Below, piece by piece: positions 1-7,935 of a DNA stretch of 64,000 bases; the stretch's first letter is position 1; each line of letters opens with the position of its first letter. A program made the position numbers and the translations under genes. This stretch comes from an uncultured Prevotellaceae bacterium (lineage in GTDB: Bacteria > Bacteroidota > Bacteroidia > Bacteroidales > Muribaculaceae). Under the pieces are notes generated by a model. The model did not search any database. It saw only the letters and a program-made list of their open reading frames with translations, and was not told where the DNA came from. The stretch covers positions 1-64,000 of the forward strand of contig ONJX01000004.1 of assembly GCA_900318255.1 (NCBI GenBank). The letters run 5' to 3'.

Positions 1-108
1 TATTGTTGTCATAAAATGCATAGGCCTCACTATGGGAGTTGAAACTCTCTAAATCATTTCGATGAAGGCAACCCACTTCACTTTTCCCGGACACTAATAT
101 AAAAAAAT

Positions 109-149
109 AACACTTGGCAGGTTGTGTAAAGCCTTGCCAAGTGTTTTTT
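109..149 (+). terminator. Rho-independent terminator of an off-window gene
   Basis: An 11-bp stem (AACACTTGGCA at 109-119 with TGCCAAGTGTT at 135-145) is followed by a T run. It reads on the plus strand, so it should end a transcript that enters from the left edge. The 100 bases before it hold only short frames with stops at 40-42, 50-52 and about 94-100, so the last gene cannot be named. From 150 to 301 there is a short palindrome (CCACTTTAAAAAGTGG, about 170-185) and otherwise nothing recognisable. Confidence 0.75.
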
Positions 150-301
150 ATGCCCAATAAATGAGTCCACTTTAAAAAGTGGGTGTCTAGTTAAAATCAA
201 GCAAAATCAACGAGCGAGCAAAAATTCAACAAGTTGAATGTCAGTCAAATAAAAATTCGTTGAAATTCGTTTAATTCGTGTGCTTTTTTAAAAAAGTGGT
301 C

Positions 302-1090
302 TCAGAACTCGAACCCTAGTCGCAGTGTGACACCGCCAGAGGATTGCGAGCCGAGGTCGATGAAGGTGTCGCTATGAGGGTTGCCATCGTTGTCGATGGT
401 GTAGAGCGCGCCGTTCATCAGTTCGTTGCTAAAGTAGTAGATGTGCTTCATCATCTGGAAAGTGTAGCCTGCACCTACGTTGATGGCGAAGGGTGAGTTC
501 TTGCCAAGAGCAAACCTCAAGCCAATGCTGGGGCTCACCATCATGCCCATGTTCTTGCCAGTGTTGTAGCCCACGCGCAGGTCAAGGAATGGCTCGTAGT
601 GCGACTTGAGGAAATCGATGCGCACGTCGCCATAGAAGGTGTGGGTGCTGTATTTTTTGTCGGCCTGATCCTTAAAGAGGTAGTATTCATAACCCACGCC
701 GGCAAAGAGCCATGGCCTGAACTGATAGCCGTGAGTGGTAGAAACTCCATAACGCGAGAAGCCATATTTGCCCGAGTGTATCGCCACCTGTGCATCGACA
801 AAGCCGCGATAGCCGCGTTGTGGCCCCTTGCCGTTGAAGTCGCCCGCGAACGACACTACATCGGGTCGTGGCCCTCGCTGCACCCGATCTACCTCGTGCA
901 TGTCGTAGCGCAGCACACGTCCGTCGTCAGTCCTTATAACAAGATGGCTCTTAGGCTCATAAGCCGTGATTTTACCTTTTACCACCTGCCCGTTGTGCAG
1001 ATACACCGTTTCATATTTTTCATCGCCTTGAGCGCTAGCGCCAATGGCCACAGCCATAAAGGCAAACATTAGTAAAACAATCTTTTTCAT
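302..1090 (-). CDS. Predicted outer-membrane beta-barrel protein, unknown function
   Basis: 262 residues with a clear signal peptide (MKKIVLLMFAFMAVAIGASA). Residues about 25-75 form a small beta-rich segment with a charged pattern (NGQVVKGKITAYEPKSHLVI) of the kind seen in Bacteroidota proteins that detect or bind at the envelope. The rest alternates hydrophobic and polar residues, has many aromatic residues and ends in FEF, which fits a small barrel of about eight to ten strands. It is transcribed alone toward the left edge. A TAAATTTG promoter box lies at 1122-1129, with a nine-base G tract (on the coding strand) just upstream of the -33 region. No specific family is recognised; export to the outer membrane is inferred. 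Confidence 0.7.
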   Translation of the reverse strand: MKKIVLLMFAFMAVAIGASAQGDEKYETVYLHNGQVVKGKITAYEPKSHLVIRTDDGRVLRYDMHEVDRVQRGPRPDVVSFAGDFNGKGPQRGYRGFVDAQVAIHSGKYGFSRYGVSTTHGYQFRPWLFAGVGYEYYLFKDQADKKYSTHTFYGDVRIDFLKSHYEPFLDLRVGYNTGKNMGMMVSPSIGLRFALGKNSPFAINVGAGYTFQMMKHIYYFSNELMNGALYTIDNDGNPHSDTFIDLGSQSSGGVTLRLGFEF

Positions 1091-1121
1091 ATTTCTTGAG
1101 TTAAGAGTTCATTTAAGCTCA

Positions 1122-1129
1122 CAAATTTA
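1122..1129 (-). promoter_or_regulatory. -7 promoter box of the outer-membrane protein gene
   Basis: The coding strand reads TAAATTTG here, matching the Bacteroidota TAnnTTTG box, about 32 bases before the start at 1090. The G9 tract at 1155-1163 lies upstream, close to where the -33 element should sit. Confidence 0.6.
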
Positions 1130-1190
1130 CACAATTTAAATGAAAAAACTGCTACCCCCCCCCATTTTTAACACACATTAACTACGAGGA

Positions 1191-1264
1191 ATTGTCGCCA
1201 TCGTTTTTTCAAACGATTAAATACGATTAAATACAAAATCGTGGTTAATCGTTTTTAATCGTCT
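1191..1264 (-). repeat. Dispersed ~74-bp AATCGTTTTT hairpin repeat, copy 1
   Basis: Read on the minus strand this matches 8757-8829 closely: ATGATTAAAAACGATTA-type left arm, TTTAATCGT right arm, then the tail CGATGGCGACAAT. The arms are mutually complementary, so it can fold into a hairpin. A third, shorter relative lies at 55487-55542. Confidence 0.75.
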
Positions 1265-1317
1265 GAAAACTTGGTTGTCTTTGGATTAGGCGGCGGCTCG
1301 GAAAAACTCAAATAAAT

Positions 1318-1348
1318 TTGGTTTTTCACTCGCCTTGCACTAATTTTG
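1318..1348 (+). promoter_or_regulatory. Promoter of the thiamine uptake operon
   Basis: A TTG at 1318-1320 is separated by 20 bases from TAATTTTG at 1341-1348. This is a good match to the Bacteroidota promoter (TTG, 19-20 bases, TAnnTTTG). Transcription would begin near 1354, just before the TPP riboswitch. Confidence 0.75.
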
Positions 1349-1363
1349 TGGCATGATTCAATG

Positions 1364-1497
1364 AGTTTGGGGGTGCTGCACCCTGCAAGGCGTTGATAGT
1401 GTGTTGCTTGCCTGTTGCGACAGCTGTCGGTGCTGGTGTGGCTGAGAACATACCCATGGAATCTGAACCGGGTAATGCCGGCGTAGAGAACAAAACT
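1364..1497 (+). ncRNA. TPP (thiamine pyrophosphate) riboswitch
   Basis: The conserved THI-box parts appear in order: GGGGGTGC near 1369-1375, GGCTGAGA at 1440-1446, ATACCC, then GAATCTGAACCGGGTAAT and GCCGGCGTAGAG at 1459-1487. A P1 stem can form between GTTTG (1365-1369) and CAAAAC (1491-1496). The P3 arm (about 1380-1435) is longer than minimal. The aptamer ends only about 16 bases before the ATG at 1513 and no T-rich terminator is visible, so control of translation initiation is the likelier mode. It governs the receptor and the PnuT-like permease that follow. Confidence 0.93.
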
Positions 1498-1512
1498 TAT
1501 TAACACATTTTT

Positions 1513-3759
1513 ATGAAGAAGACATTGACTATTGTCGCCGCACTGCTGTGTGGTGGCATTGCTGCCCAGGCGCAGAGCGCCGGTAGCGACACATTGCGCC
1601 TGCAAGAAGTGGAGGTGCTGGCTACACGTGCCACAAGCAACACCCCTGTTGCTTTCACCAACGTGAGTAAGAAACAAATCGAGACAGTGAACCACGGCCT
1701 TGACATGCCGCAGCTGCTGCAGTTCACCCCAGGCATGCTCACCACGAGCGATGCCGGTGCCGGAGTGGGCTACACGTCGATGCGCGTGCGTGGCACCGAT
1801 GCCACCCGCATCAATGTGACGATGAACGACATCCCCGTCAACGACAGCGAGAGCCATAGCGTGTTCTGGGTGAACACCCCCGACCTGGCGTCGTCGCTGC
1901 GCGACATCCAGATTCAGCGTGGTGCAGGCACCTCGACCAACGGCTCGGGAGCCTTTGGCGCCAGTGTGAATATGCGTTCGCAGGCTCCGTCCCTTATCCC
2001 TTACGCCGAGGTGTCGGGGTCGTATGGTTCCTTCAACACCAACAAAGAGACCATCAAGCTTGGCACTGGTCGCCTGGGCGACCACTGGGCGATTGACGCT
2101 CGCCTGTCGCACATCTCCAGCGACGGCTACCGCGACCGCGCCACCTCGTCGATGTTCTCCTATTTTGCCCAGGTGGGCTATTATGGCGACCGCACCTCGC
2201 TCAAGTTCATCACCTTTGGTGGCAAGGAAGATACCTATCATGCCTGGGACGGCATCAGCCGCAGCAAGCTTGAGAGCGACCGCAAGTACAACCCCAATGG
2301 CGAGATCAAGCATGGCGATGACGTGACTGGCTTCTATGCTGACCAAAAGGACATCTACAAGCAGTTCCATTATCAGTTGCTCTTCGACCACATCTTCAAC
2401 AGCAGCTGGAAGCTCAATGCCGCCTTGCATTACACCGACGGCTACGGTTTCTACCAGGAATACAAGAACGCCCGCACCCTCACCGAGTATGGCCTCGAGC
2501 CGTTCTATGTTGATGGCGAGAAAATCAAGAAGTCGAGTCTGGTGCGCAAGAAAATCTTGGACAACGGTTTCGGCGGTGGCATCTTCTCGGTTCATTACAG
2601 CGGCAATCGCCTTCATAGCGTGCTTGGTGGCGGCTTCAACAAGTATGGCAACGACCACTATGGTCAGGTGATTTGGGTAGAGAACTACATGGGTGTGCTC
2701 TCTCCCGACCATGAGTACTACCGCAACAAGGGCAAGAAGACCGAGTTCAACATCTACTGGAAGAATAACTACAACATTTGGCGCGGACTGAGTGCCTACC
2801 TCGACCTCCAGTACCGCCACATCAACTACACCATCAAGGGCATCAACGACAAGTGGGACTGGACTGCGACACCCGAGCACATGCAAATTCTTGATGTTGA
2901 CGAGAACTTCAATTTCTTTAATCCCAAGGTTGGTTTGAACTGGCAAATCAATCAGCAAAATCGTGTTTATGCCTCGTTTGCTGTAGCTCAAAAGGAGCCT
3001 ACCCGCAACAACTATAACGATGGTCCCCTCACCGTGCATCCCAAGGCCGAGAAACTCCTTGACTGGGAGGCAGGCTATGAGTTCAGCAGCAGCCATTTCA
3101 CAGCAGGCATCAACCTTTACTACATGAAGTACAAAGATCAGCTCGTGCTCAACGGCAAGCTCAACGAGATAGGCGAGGCCATGGCCGAGAATGTGCCCGA
3201 CAGCTACCGTTGCGGTATTGAGCTCATGGCTGGTGTGAAGTTCACCAACTGGCTGCGATGGGACGTGAACGCCACCTTCAGCCGCAACATCATCAAGAAC
3301 TATGTGGGCTACGTGAGCGACTACGACGACAGCTGGCATGAAATGTGGACTCAGACAGCCGTCGAGAAGGGCAACACCACTATTGCCTTCTCGCCAAGCG
3401 CTATTGTCAACAGCGTGCTGCAGTTCAACTACAAGGGCTTCGAGGCTCAGCTGCAGTCGCAGTATGTGAGCCGCCAGTATCTTGACAACTTCAAGAGCAA
3501 GGAAGACTCACTTGACCCCTATTTCGTGAGCAATCTCAACCTTGCCTACTCATTCCGCCTGCCTCACACCAAGAAAATCACTGCCGGTGTGACCATCTAC
3601 AATTTGTTCAACAAGAAGTATGAGAACAATGGTTACTCGCAGACTGTTGCCGTCTATCCTGGCGGAGACAAGAGCAACCAGTACACCCTCGTGAGCGACC
3701 CACGCTTCTACCCAATGGCAGGCACCAACGTGCTGGGGCACCTGACATTTAGGTTCTAA
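1513..3759 (+). CDS. TonB-dependent receptor, thiamine uptake
   Basis: 748 residues: signal peptide (MKKTLTIVAALLCGGIAAQA), TonB-box-like stretch (LQEVEVLATRA, about 30-40), plug domain (about 45-155, with SMRVRGTDATRIN and FGASVNMRS) and a long beta-barrel ending in LTFRF. There is no N-terminal carboxypeptidase-like domain. It would import thiamine or its phosphates across the outer membrane with TonB energy. The substrate rests on context: a TPP riboswitch sits in its leader and a PnuC/PnuT-type permease starts one base after its stop. Bacteroides thetaiotaomicron has a comparable TPP-regulated receptor plus PnuT pair. The receptor family is certain, thiamine as substrate very likely. Confidence 0.9.
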   Translation: MKKTLTIVAALLCGGIAAQAQSAGSDTLRLQEVEVLATRATSNTPVAFTNVSKKQIETVNHGLDMPQLLQFTPGMLTTSDAGAGVGYTSMRVRGTDATRINVTMNDIPVNDSESHSVFWVNTPDLASSLRDIQIQRGAGTSTNGSGAFGASVNMRSQAPSLIPYAEVSGSYGSFNTNKETIKLGTGRLGDHWAIDARLSHISSDGYRDRATSSMFSYFAQVGYYGDRTSLKFITFGGKEDTYHAWDGISRSKLESDRKYNPNGEIKHGDDVTGFYADQKDIYKQFHYQLLFDHIFNSSWKLNAALHYTDGYGFYQEYKNARTLTEYGLEPFYVDGEKIKKSSLVRKKILDNGFGGGIFSVHYSGNRLHSVLGGGFNKYGNDHYGQVIWVENYMGVLSPDHEYYRNKGKKTEFNIYWKNNYNIWRGLSAYLDLQYRHINYTIKGINDKWDWTATPEHMQILDVDENFNFFNPKVGLNWQINQQNRVYASFAVAQKEPTRNNYNDGPLTVHPKAEKLLDWEAGYEFSSSHFTAGINLYYMKYKDQLVLNGKLNEIGEAMAENVPDSYRCGIELMAGVKFTNWLRWDVNATFSRNIIKNYVGYVSDYDDSWHEMWTQTAVEKGNTTIAFSPSAIVNSVLQFNYKGFEAQLQSQYVSRQYLDNFKSKEDSLDPYFVSNLNLAYSFRLPHTKKITAGVTIYNLFNKKYENNGYSQTVAVYPGGDKSNQYTLVSDPRFYPMAGTNVLGHLTFRF

Positions 3760-3760
3760 T

Positions 3761-4411
3761 ATGAACGATATTTGGAGTGTCATTTCCAGTGCCTTTGCTC
3801 AACACGGCGAGACCATTCATTTGCTCGATGCCATAGGCGTGACTCTTGGGCTTGTGTATCTGTGGTTAGAGTATAAGGCCAACGTGGTTATGTGGGTGGT
3901 GGGCATCATTATGCCGGCAATAGATATCTACCTCTATTTCAGCACGGGTCTCTATGCTGACTTCGGTATGGCCATCTATTACTCAGTAGCCGCTGTGGTA
4001 GCTGCTATCTATGGCTTTAGGCATTGGCGCTCGGGAGATACAACAACTGATGGCAGAGGCACAGAGCGTTCTATTACCCACATGCCCAGACGTGAGGCTG
4101 TCATGGCGATGATTGCCTTCCTTGGGATATGGTTCGTGATGTATGAGTTGCTCATCCATCTCACTAACAGCACCGTGCCTGTCACCGATAGTTTTGCAAA
4201 TGCACTAAGCATTGTCGCCCTTTGGGCATTGGCTCGCAAATATCTGGAACAGTGGCTTCTGTGGCTCGTTGCAGATGCAGTATTGACCGCCCTATATGCC
4301 TACAAAGGACTGCTGTTCAGACCCTGCCTCTATGGCCTCTACACTGTGATAGCCGTCTTTGGCTACTTCAAGTGGAAGAAGATGATGCAGGCGCAGCAGG
4401 CCCGCCAGTAG
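3761..4411 (+). CDS. pnuT: PnuT/PnuC-family thiamine permease
   Basis: 216 residues, almost entirely membrane segments. PnuC-family landmarks are visible: WLEYKANVVMW (35-45), YGFRHW (84-89) and ARKYLEQWLLWLVAD (158-172). PnuC proteins carry nicotinamide riboside; the TPP-regulated branch, PnuT, carries thiamine by facilitated diffusion and relies on phosphorylation for trapping. The gene begins one base after the receptor stop, so the two are cotranscribed under the riboswitch. The thiamine pyrophosphokinase gene often found in such operons is not present downstream; the next gene is a second receptor with its own promoter. Confidence 0.88.
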   Translation: MNDIWSVISSAFAQHGETIHLLDAIGVTLGLVYLWLEYKANVVMWVVGIIMPAIDIYLYFSTGLYADFGMAIYYSVAAVVAAIYGFRHWRSGDTTTDGRGTERSITHMPRREAVMAMIAFLGIWFVMYELLIHLTNSTVPVTDSFANALSIVALWALARKYLEQWLLWLVADAVLTALYAYKGLLFRPCLYGLYTVIAVFGYFKWKKMMQAQQARQ

Positions 4412-4465
4412 TCGTCGCTATAATTGATAGATTCCACCTCACTATTATATCACTATATGTTGTGA

Positions 4466-4495
4466 TTGTGGGGTGGGATTTTTTTTGTACTTTTG
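4466..4495 (+). promoter_or_regulatory. Promoter of the second TonB-dependent receptor
   Basis: TTG at 4466-4468, a 19-base spacer, then TACTTTTG at 4488-4495. The predicted transcription start falls at about 4500, that is, at or next to the GTG start codon at 4501. This rules out the longer reading frame that opens at 4222 and suggests a leaderless or nearly leaderless mRNA. Confidence 0.75.
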
Positions 4496-4500
4496 CACCC

Positions 4501-6726
4501 GTGAAAAAAAGGCTTTTCATATTCAGTGTGATGGTGGCAGCATCGATGGCGATGATGTGGGCCAGTGATGTTGTCCCCGACACTTTGGTGCTCGATAATG
4601 TGAGCGTCACTGCCATCAAGCAGGGCACTGATATTGACCTTGCCACCTCATCAACGGTGCTAGGCAGGCATGAGGTGGAGCGCAACGGCATCGCCACGGT
4701 GCGTGGTGCTAGCGACCTGGTGCCCAACTTCTTCCTGCCCGACTATGGCAGCCGCATGACCTCTACGATATATATTCGGGGCCTGGGGGCGCGCATCGAC
4801 CAGCCGTCGATGGGACTGAACATCGACAATGTGCCAGTGATGTGCAAGGAGAACTACGACTTCGACATTCCCGACATCGTGCGCGTGGAGATGCTGCGAG
4901 GGCCGCAGAGCACCCTTTACGGTCGCAACACGATGGGTGGACTGATGAACATTTACACCCTCTCGCCCATGACGTGGCAGGGCACGCGCCTGATGGCCGA
5001 GGTGGCGTCGCACACGTCACTGAAGTTTGCCGCAAGCCATTATGCCCGTGTGAGTGAGCGCCTAGGCATCGCTGGCGGCATTTATTACACTTCCACTAAA
5101 GGACAATACACTAACGATTATAACGGCAAGAAGTGTGACTGGGAGCGCCAGGGCGCCGCGCGCGTTAAACTCGTGTGGCAACCGTCGCCGTCGCTCACGG
5201 TGAGCAACACGCTCAGTGCCTCGATAAGCCGGCAGGGCGGCTACCCCTACGAGTGGGTAGAGACGGGCCGCATTGCCTATAACGACACCTGCTTTTACCG
5301 CCGCACCAGCGTGATGGACGGCTTGACGGTGACCAAGCGCTTCGACCGCTGGTCTCTCTCGAGCATCACCAGCTACCAGTATATCAACGACAACATGACG
5401 CTCGACAATGATTTCACGCCTATGTCTTATTTCACCCTCACCCAGGCACGCCGGGAGCATGCTGTGACGCAAGATGTGGTGGCACGGGGCAATGACGACC
5501 GCGCCTACAAGTGGCTGGTGGGCGCCTTTGGCTTTTATCGCCGTTACAAGATGGATGCCCCGGTCACCTTCGAGGACACTGGCATTGCCGAACTCATTGA
5601 GGGGCACATCAACAAAGTAAATCCCTACTATCCTGTAGAGTGGAACGAGCGCAACTTCATCCTGGACAGCCGTTTTACCACCCCCACTTGGGGTATCGCC
5701 CTCTACCACCAGTCGAGCCTCGACTGGAGGCGATTCACCTTCACCGCTGGGCTGCGCCTTGACTATGAACATGCCTCGCTGCATCATCACAGCGAGACCC
5801 ACACCGGTTATAGGGTGATAGAAGCAGCTTCAGGCACAGTATATCACAACGAGAATATCAATATTGACGACGGTGGCAACCTTAGCAAGCATTTCACCGA
5901 GCTGTTGCCCAAGTTCGCAATAACTTATCACCTGCCCACCGCAGGCGAGAGCAGCATCTATGCCAGCGTGAGCAAAGGCTACAAGGCTGGCGGCTTCAAC
6001 ACCCAGATGTTCAGCGATGTGCTGCAGCAGCGTCTCATGGGCATTATGGGCATAGGCGCTGCCTACGACATCAACGACATTGTGGGCTACCGTCCCGAGA
6101 AGGCTTGGAATTATGAGATTGGCGGTCATTTCGAGAGTGCCAACCGCCGCATCAAGGGCGCTCTGGCACTGTTCTACATCGACTGCCGTGACCGCCAGAT
6201 GACCATTTTCCCCAACGGCACCACCACTGGCCGCATCATGACCAACGCCGGCAAGACGCGTAGCTTGGGCGTCGAAGCGAGCCTAGGAGTTGATTTCACC
6301 GACAATTTTGGGCTGAACCTGAGCTACGGCTACTGCGACGCGCGTTTTGTGCGCTACAACGACGGCAAGGCCGACTACAAGGACAACCGCGTGCCCTATT
6401 GCCCGCAGCACACCCTCTTTGCACAAGCGTTCTACACCTATAATATAAAAGGCGGCGGCGACTGGGCACAGAGCATCACTCTCGATGCCACGCTCAAAGG
6501 CACCGGCGAGATTTACTGGAACGAGGCCAACACCCTGCGCCAGCCGTTCTATGCCCTGCTAGGCAGTAGCGTCACCCTTGCCGGCAGGCACTACAGTTTG
6601 CAGCTGTGGGGGCAGAACCTCACTGGCACGCGCTACAGCACGTTCTACTTTGTGTCGATAGGTCACGAGTTTGTGCAGCGAGGTCGTGGCCGCATGCTCG
6701 GAGCCACACTGCGCGTTAAGTTTTAG
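4501..6726 (+). CDS. TonB-dependent receptor, substrate unknown
   Basis: 741 residues from a GTG start. Start chosen because it gives a signal peptide with a basic n-region (VKKRLFIFSVMVAASMA) and because a TACTTTTG promoter box ends five bases before it; a weaker alternative is the ATG at 4531. TonB-box-like region VLDNVSVTAIKQG, plug with IYIRGLGARIDQPSMGLNID and VEMLRGPQSTLYGRNTMGG, then a barrel ending in ATLRVKF. The plug resembles receptors for siderophores, cobalamin-like or other small ligands of the FecA/CirA type, with no carboxypeptidase-like domain. It follows the thiamine operon but has its own promoter, so a thiamine role is not implied. The ligand cannot be read from the sequence. 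Confidence 0.88.
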   Translation: MKKRLFIFSVMVAASMAMMWASDVVPDTLVLDNVSVTAIKQGTDIDLATSSTVLGRHEVERNGIATVRGASDLVPNFFLPDYGSRMTSTIYIRGLGARIDQPSMGLNIDNVPVMCKENYDFDIPDIVRVEMLRGPQSTLYGRNTMGGLMNIYTLSPMTWQGTRLMAEVASHTSLKFAASHYARVSERLGIAGGIYYTSTKGQYTNDYNGKKCDWERQGAARVKLVWQPSPSLTVSNTLSASISRQGGYPYEWVETGRIAYNDTCFYRRTSVMDGLTVTKRFDRWSLSSITSYQYINDNMTLDNDFTPMSYFTLTQARREHAVTQDVVARGNDDRAYKWLVGAFGFYRRYKMDAPVTFEDTGIAELIEGHINKVNPYYPVEWNERNFILDSRFTTPTWGIALYHQSSLDWRRFTFTAGLRLDYEHASLHHHSETHTGYRVIEAASGTVYHNENINIDDGGNLSKHFTELLPKFAITYHLPTAGESSIYASVSKGYKAGGFNTQMFSDVLQQRLMGIMGIGAAYDINDIVGYRPEKAWNYEIGGHFESANRRIKGALALFYIDCRDRQMTIFPNGTTTGRIMTNAGKTRSLGVEASLGVDFTDNFGLNLSYGYCDARFVRYNDGKADYKDNRVPYCPQHTLFAQAFYTYNIKGGGDWAQSITLDATLKGTGEIYWNEANTLRQPFYALLGSSVTLAGRHYSLQLWGQNLTGTRYSTFYFVSIGHEFVQRGRGRMLGATLRVKF

Positions 6727-6870
6727 TAGGGACAAGGCGTGCCTTGTCCGGGGATCGGGGATCGGGAATCGTGGATCGTGGATCGGGTGATGTAGGGACA
6801 AGGCGTGCCTTGTCCACTAGAATCTCTAGAATATCTTGAACCTCTAGAACTTCTAGAATCTCTAGAAAAC
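6726..6870 (+). repeat. Composite spacer repeat: two palindromes, GGGATC words, TCTAGA words
   Basis: The spacer after the receptor holds two copies of the palindrome GGACAAGGCGTGCCTTGTCC, each preceded by GTAG or GTAGG (6726-6749 and 6792-6815). Between them is a run of near repeats of GGGATCG/GTGGATC. After the second copy comes a block of CTCTAGAA-like words (6816-6870) that ends about 35 bases before the next start codon. The palindrome and the TCTAGA block recur at 11.2 kb and 30.7 kb in the same order relative to the following gene. Confidence 0.85.
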
Positions 6871-6904
6871 AAAAAAGAACCAAATAACTAACAACTATAA
6901 GATT

Positions 6905-7810
6905 ATGAAGAAATTTTTATTTTCACTTGCCCTTGTGGCAACAGTATTCACTTTCATCTCCTGTAAAGATGACGAACCCTACGATCCAGTCATCACCCAC
7001 GAGGAGATTAATGCCACAGGGCTTATCAGCAGCACCATTACCATTGCCGACAACTCGGTCAACTACATTGAGAGCGCCAACTACACATTCAGGATTACTA
7101 GTGTCGATAACAAAAAAGTTACTGTAGGAGTGCTGGCCAATGGCGTGAAATTTGACTCTCACATGCCTTATGCGGTGACTTTTGCCATGGAGGGCATCGG
7201 AACCACAAACTTTGACAGTAACACCATTTCATTTAGTGCCACAAGCGTGAGGTACTTCGACCCCGCCACTGGCGAAGAAAACACTCGTTACAAACTCACC
7301 AATGTGAACGGATACATCGACAAGAAGAATGGTGTCTATAGCCTTTCCTATACCGTCAACGACACTTGGCGAGTGCAAGTGACCAGCCCTACGATGCGCA
7401 GCTATGTCGCCGACAACGACTATAGCGCACCCACCCAGACCTACTACACCTACAAGATTGACATCGCAACAATGAAAGCCGAGGTGTTCCTCCACAACGT
7501 GCAGTTCACGGTGGGCGGAGCCAGTAGCCCCGTGCTCAAGAAAATCTCTATCCCTGACCTGGATGTGACTCCCACCGCCGAGGGCTTTGAGCTTAGCGGC
7601 GACAATATAGTGCCCTTTAACTACTCGGGTGCCAACCTCGACCAGGCAACGCCAATGCCCCCCATGGTAGTCACCAATTATAGTGGCAAGATCAACATAA
7701 GAAAATCTAACCACACTATACACTTCAACAGCATGGGTGGCATGTGGGACGATGCTGACGCGCTCTACCTGTGGCAGGTAACCAAGCCAAGCAGTGACTT
7801 GCAGCTTTAA
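6905..7810 (+). CDS. Secreted lipoprotein, unknown function
   Basis: 301 residues with a lipoprotein signal peptide: MKKFLFSLALVATVFTFISC, followed by acidic residues KDDEPYD, which fits export to the cell surface in Bacteroidota. The body is beta-rich, with long runs of Thr, Asn and Ser and no Cys, and may hold two lipocalin-like (calycin-like) units; that is a guess from pattern only. It follows the second TonB-dependent receptor and precedes a similar lipoprotein. Receptors of this kind are often paired with surface lipoproteins that bind the ligand, so a role as an accessory binding protein is possible but unproven. Confidence 0.65.
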   Translation: MKKFLFSLALVATVFTFISCKDDEPYDPVITHEEINATGLISSTITIADNSVNYIESANYTFRITSVDNKKVTVGVLANGVKFDSHMPYAVTFAMEGIGTTNFDSNTISFSATSVRYFDPATGEENTRYKLTNVNGYIDKKNGVYSLSYTVNDTWRVQVTSPTMRSYVADNDYSAPTQTYYTYKIDIATMKAEVFLHNVQFTVGGASSPVLKKISIPDLDVTPTAEGFELSGDNIVPFNYSGANLDQATPMPPMVVTNYSGKINIRKSNHTIHFNSMGGMWDDADALYLWQVTKPSSDLQL

Positions 7811-7866
7811 GCCTTTGCCATTAACAATGTTTTTACTAAATTAGTTTAAATATCACCCTCATTATA

Positions 7867-7900
7867 AAATAATGTGCTATTTTTGTGGCACATTATTTTT
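7867..7900 (+). terminator. Terminator after the first lipoprotein gene, with a promoter box in its loop
   Basis: AATAATGTGC and GCACATTATT form a 10-bp stem followed by TTTTT. The loop contains TATTTTTG (7879-7886), a match to the Bacteroidota -7 box placed about 50 bases before the start at 7936. The same bases could therefore end one transcript and begin the next. Confidence 0.65.
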
Positions 7901-7935
7901 GTGTACTGTAATTGAAACTATAAAATAACACTACT

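Noticed and set aside
1..100. End of a transposase or other gene at the left edge
   Set aside because: Only short frames with early stops are visible. The terminator at 109-149 shows that a transcript ends here, but the gene cannot be identified.
1255..3339. 694-codon minus-strand frame opposite the thiamine receptor
   Set aside because: It is antisense to a clear receptor gene, covers the riboswitch on the other strand and shows no domain pattern; it is a shadow of the GC-rich coding bias.
4222..4500. Upstream extension of the second TonB receptor frame
   Set aside because: It overlaps pnuT and passes through the TTG/TACTTTTG promoter; the signal peptide starts at 4501.
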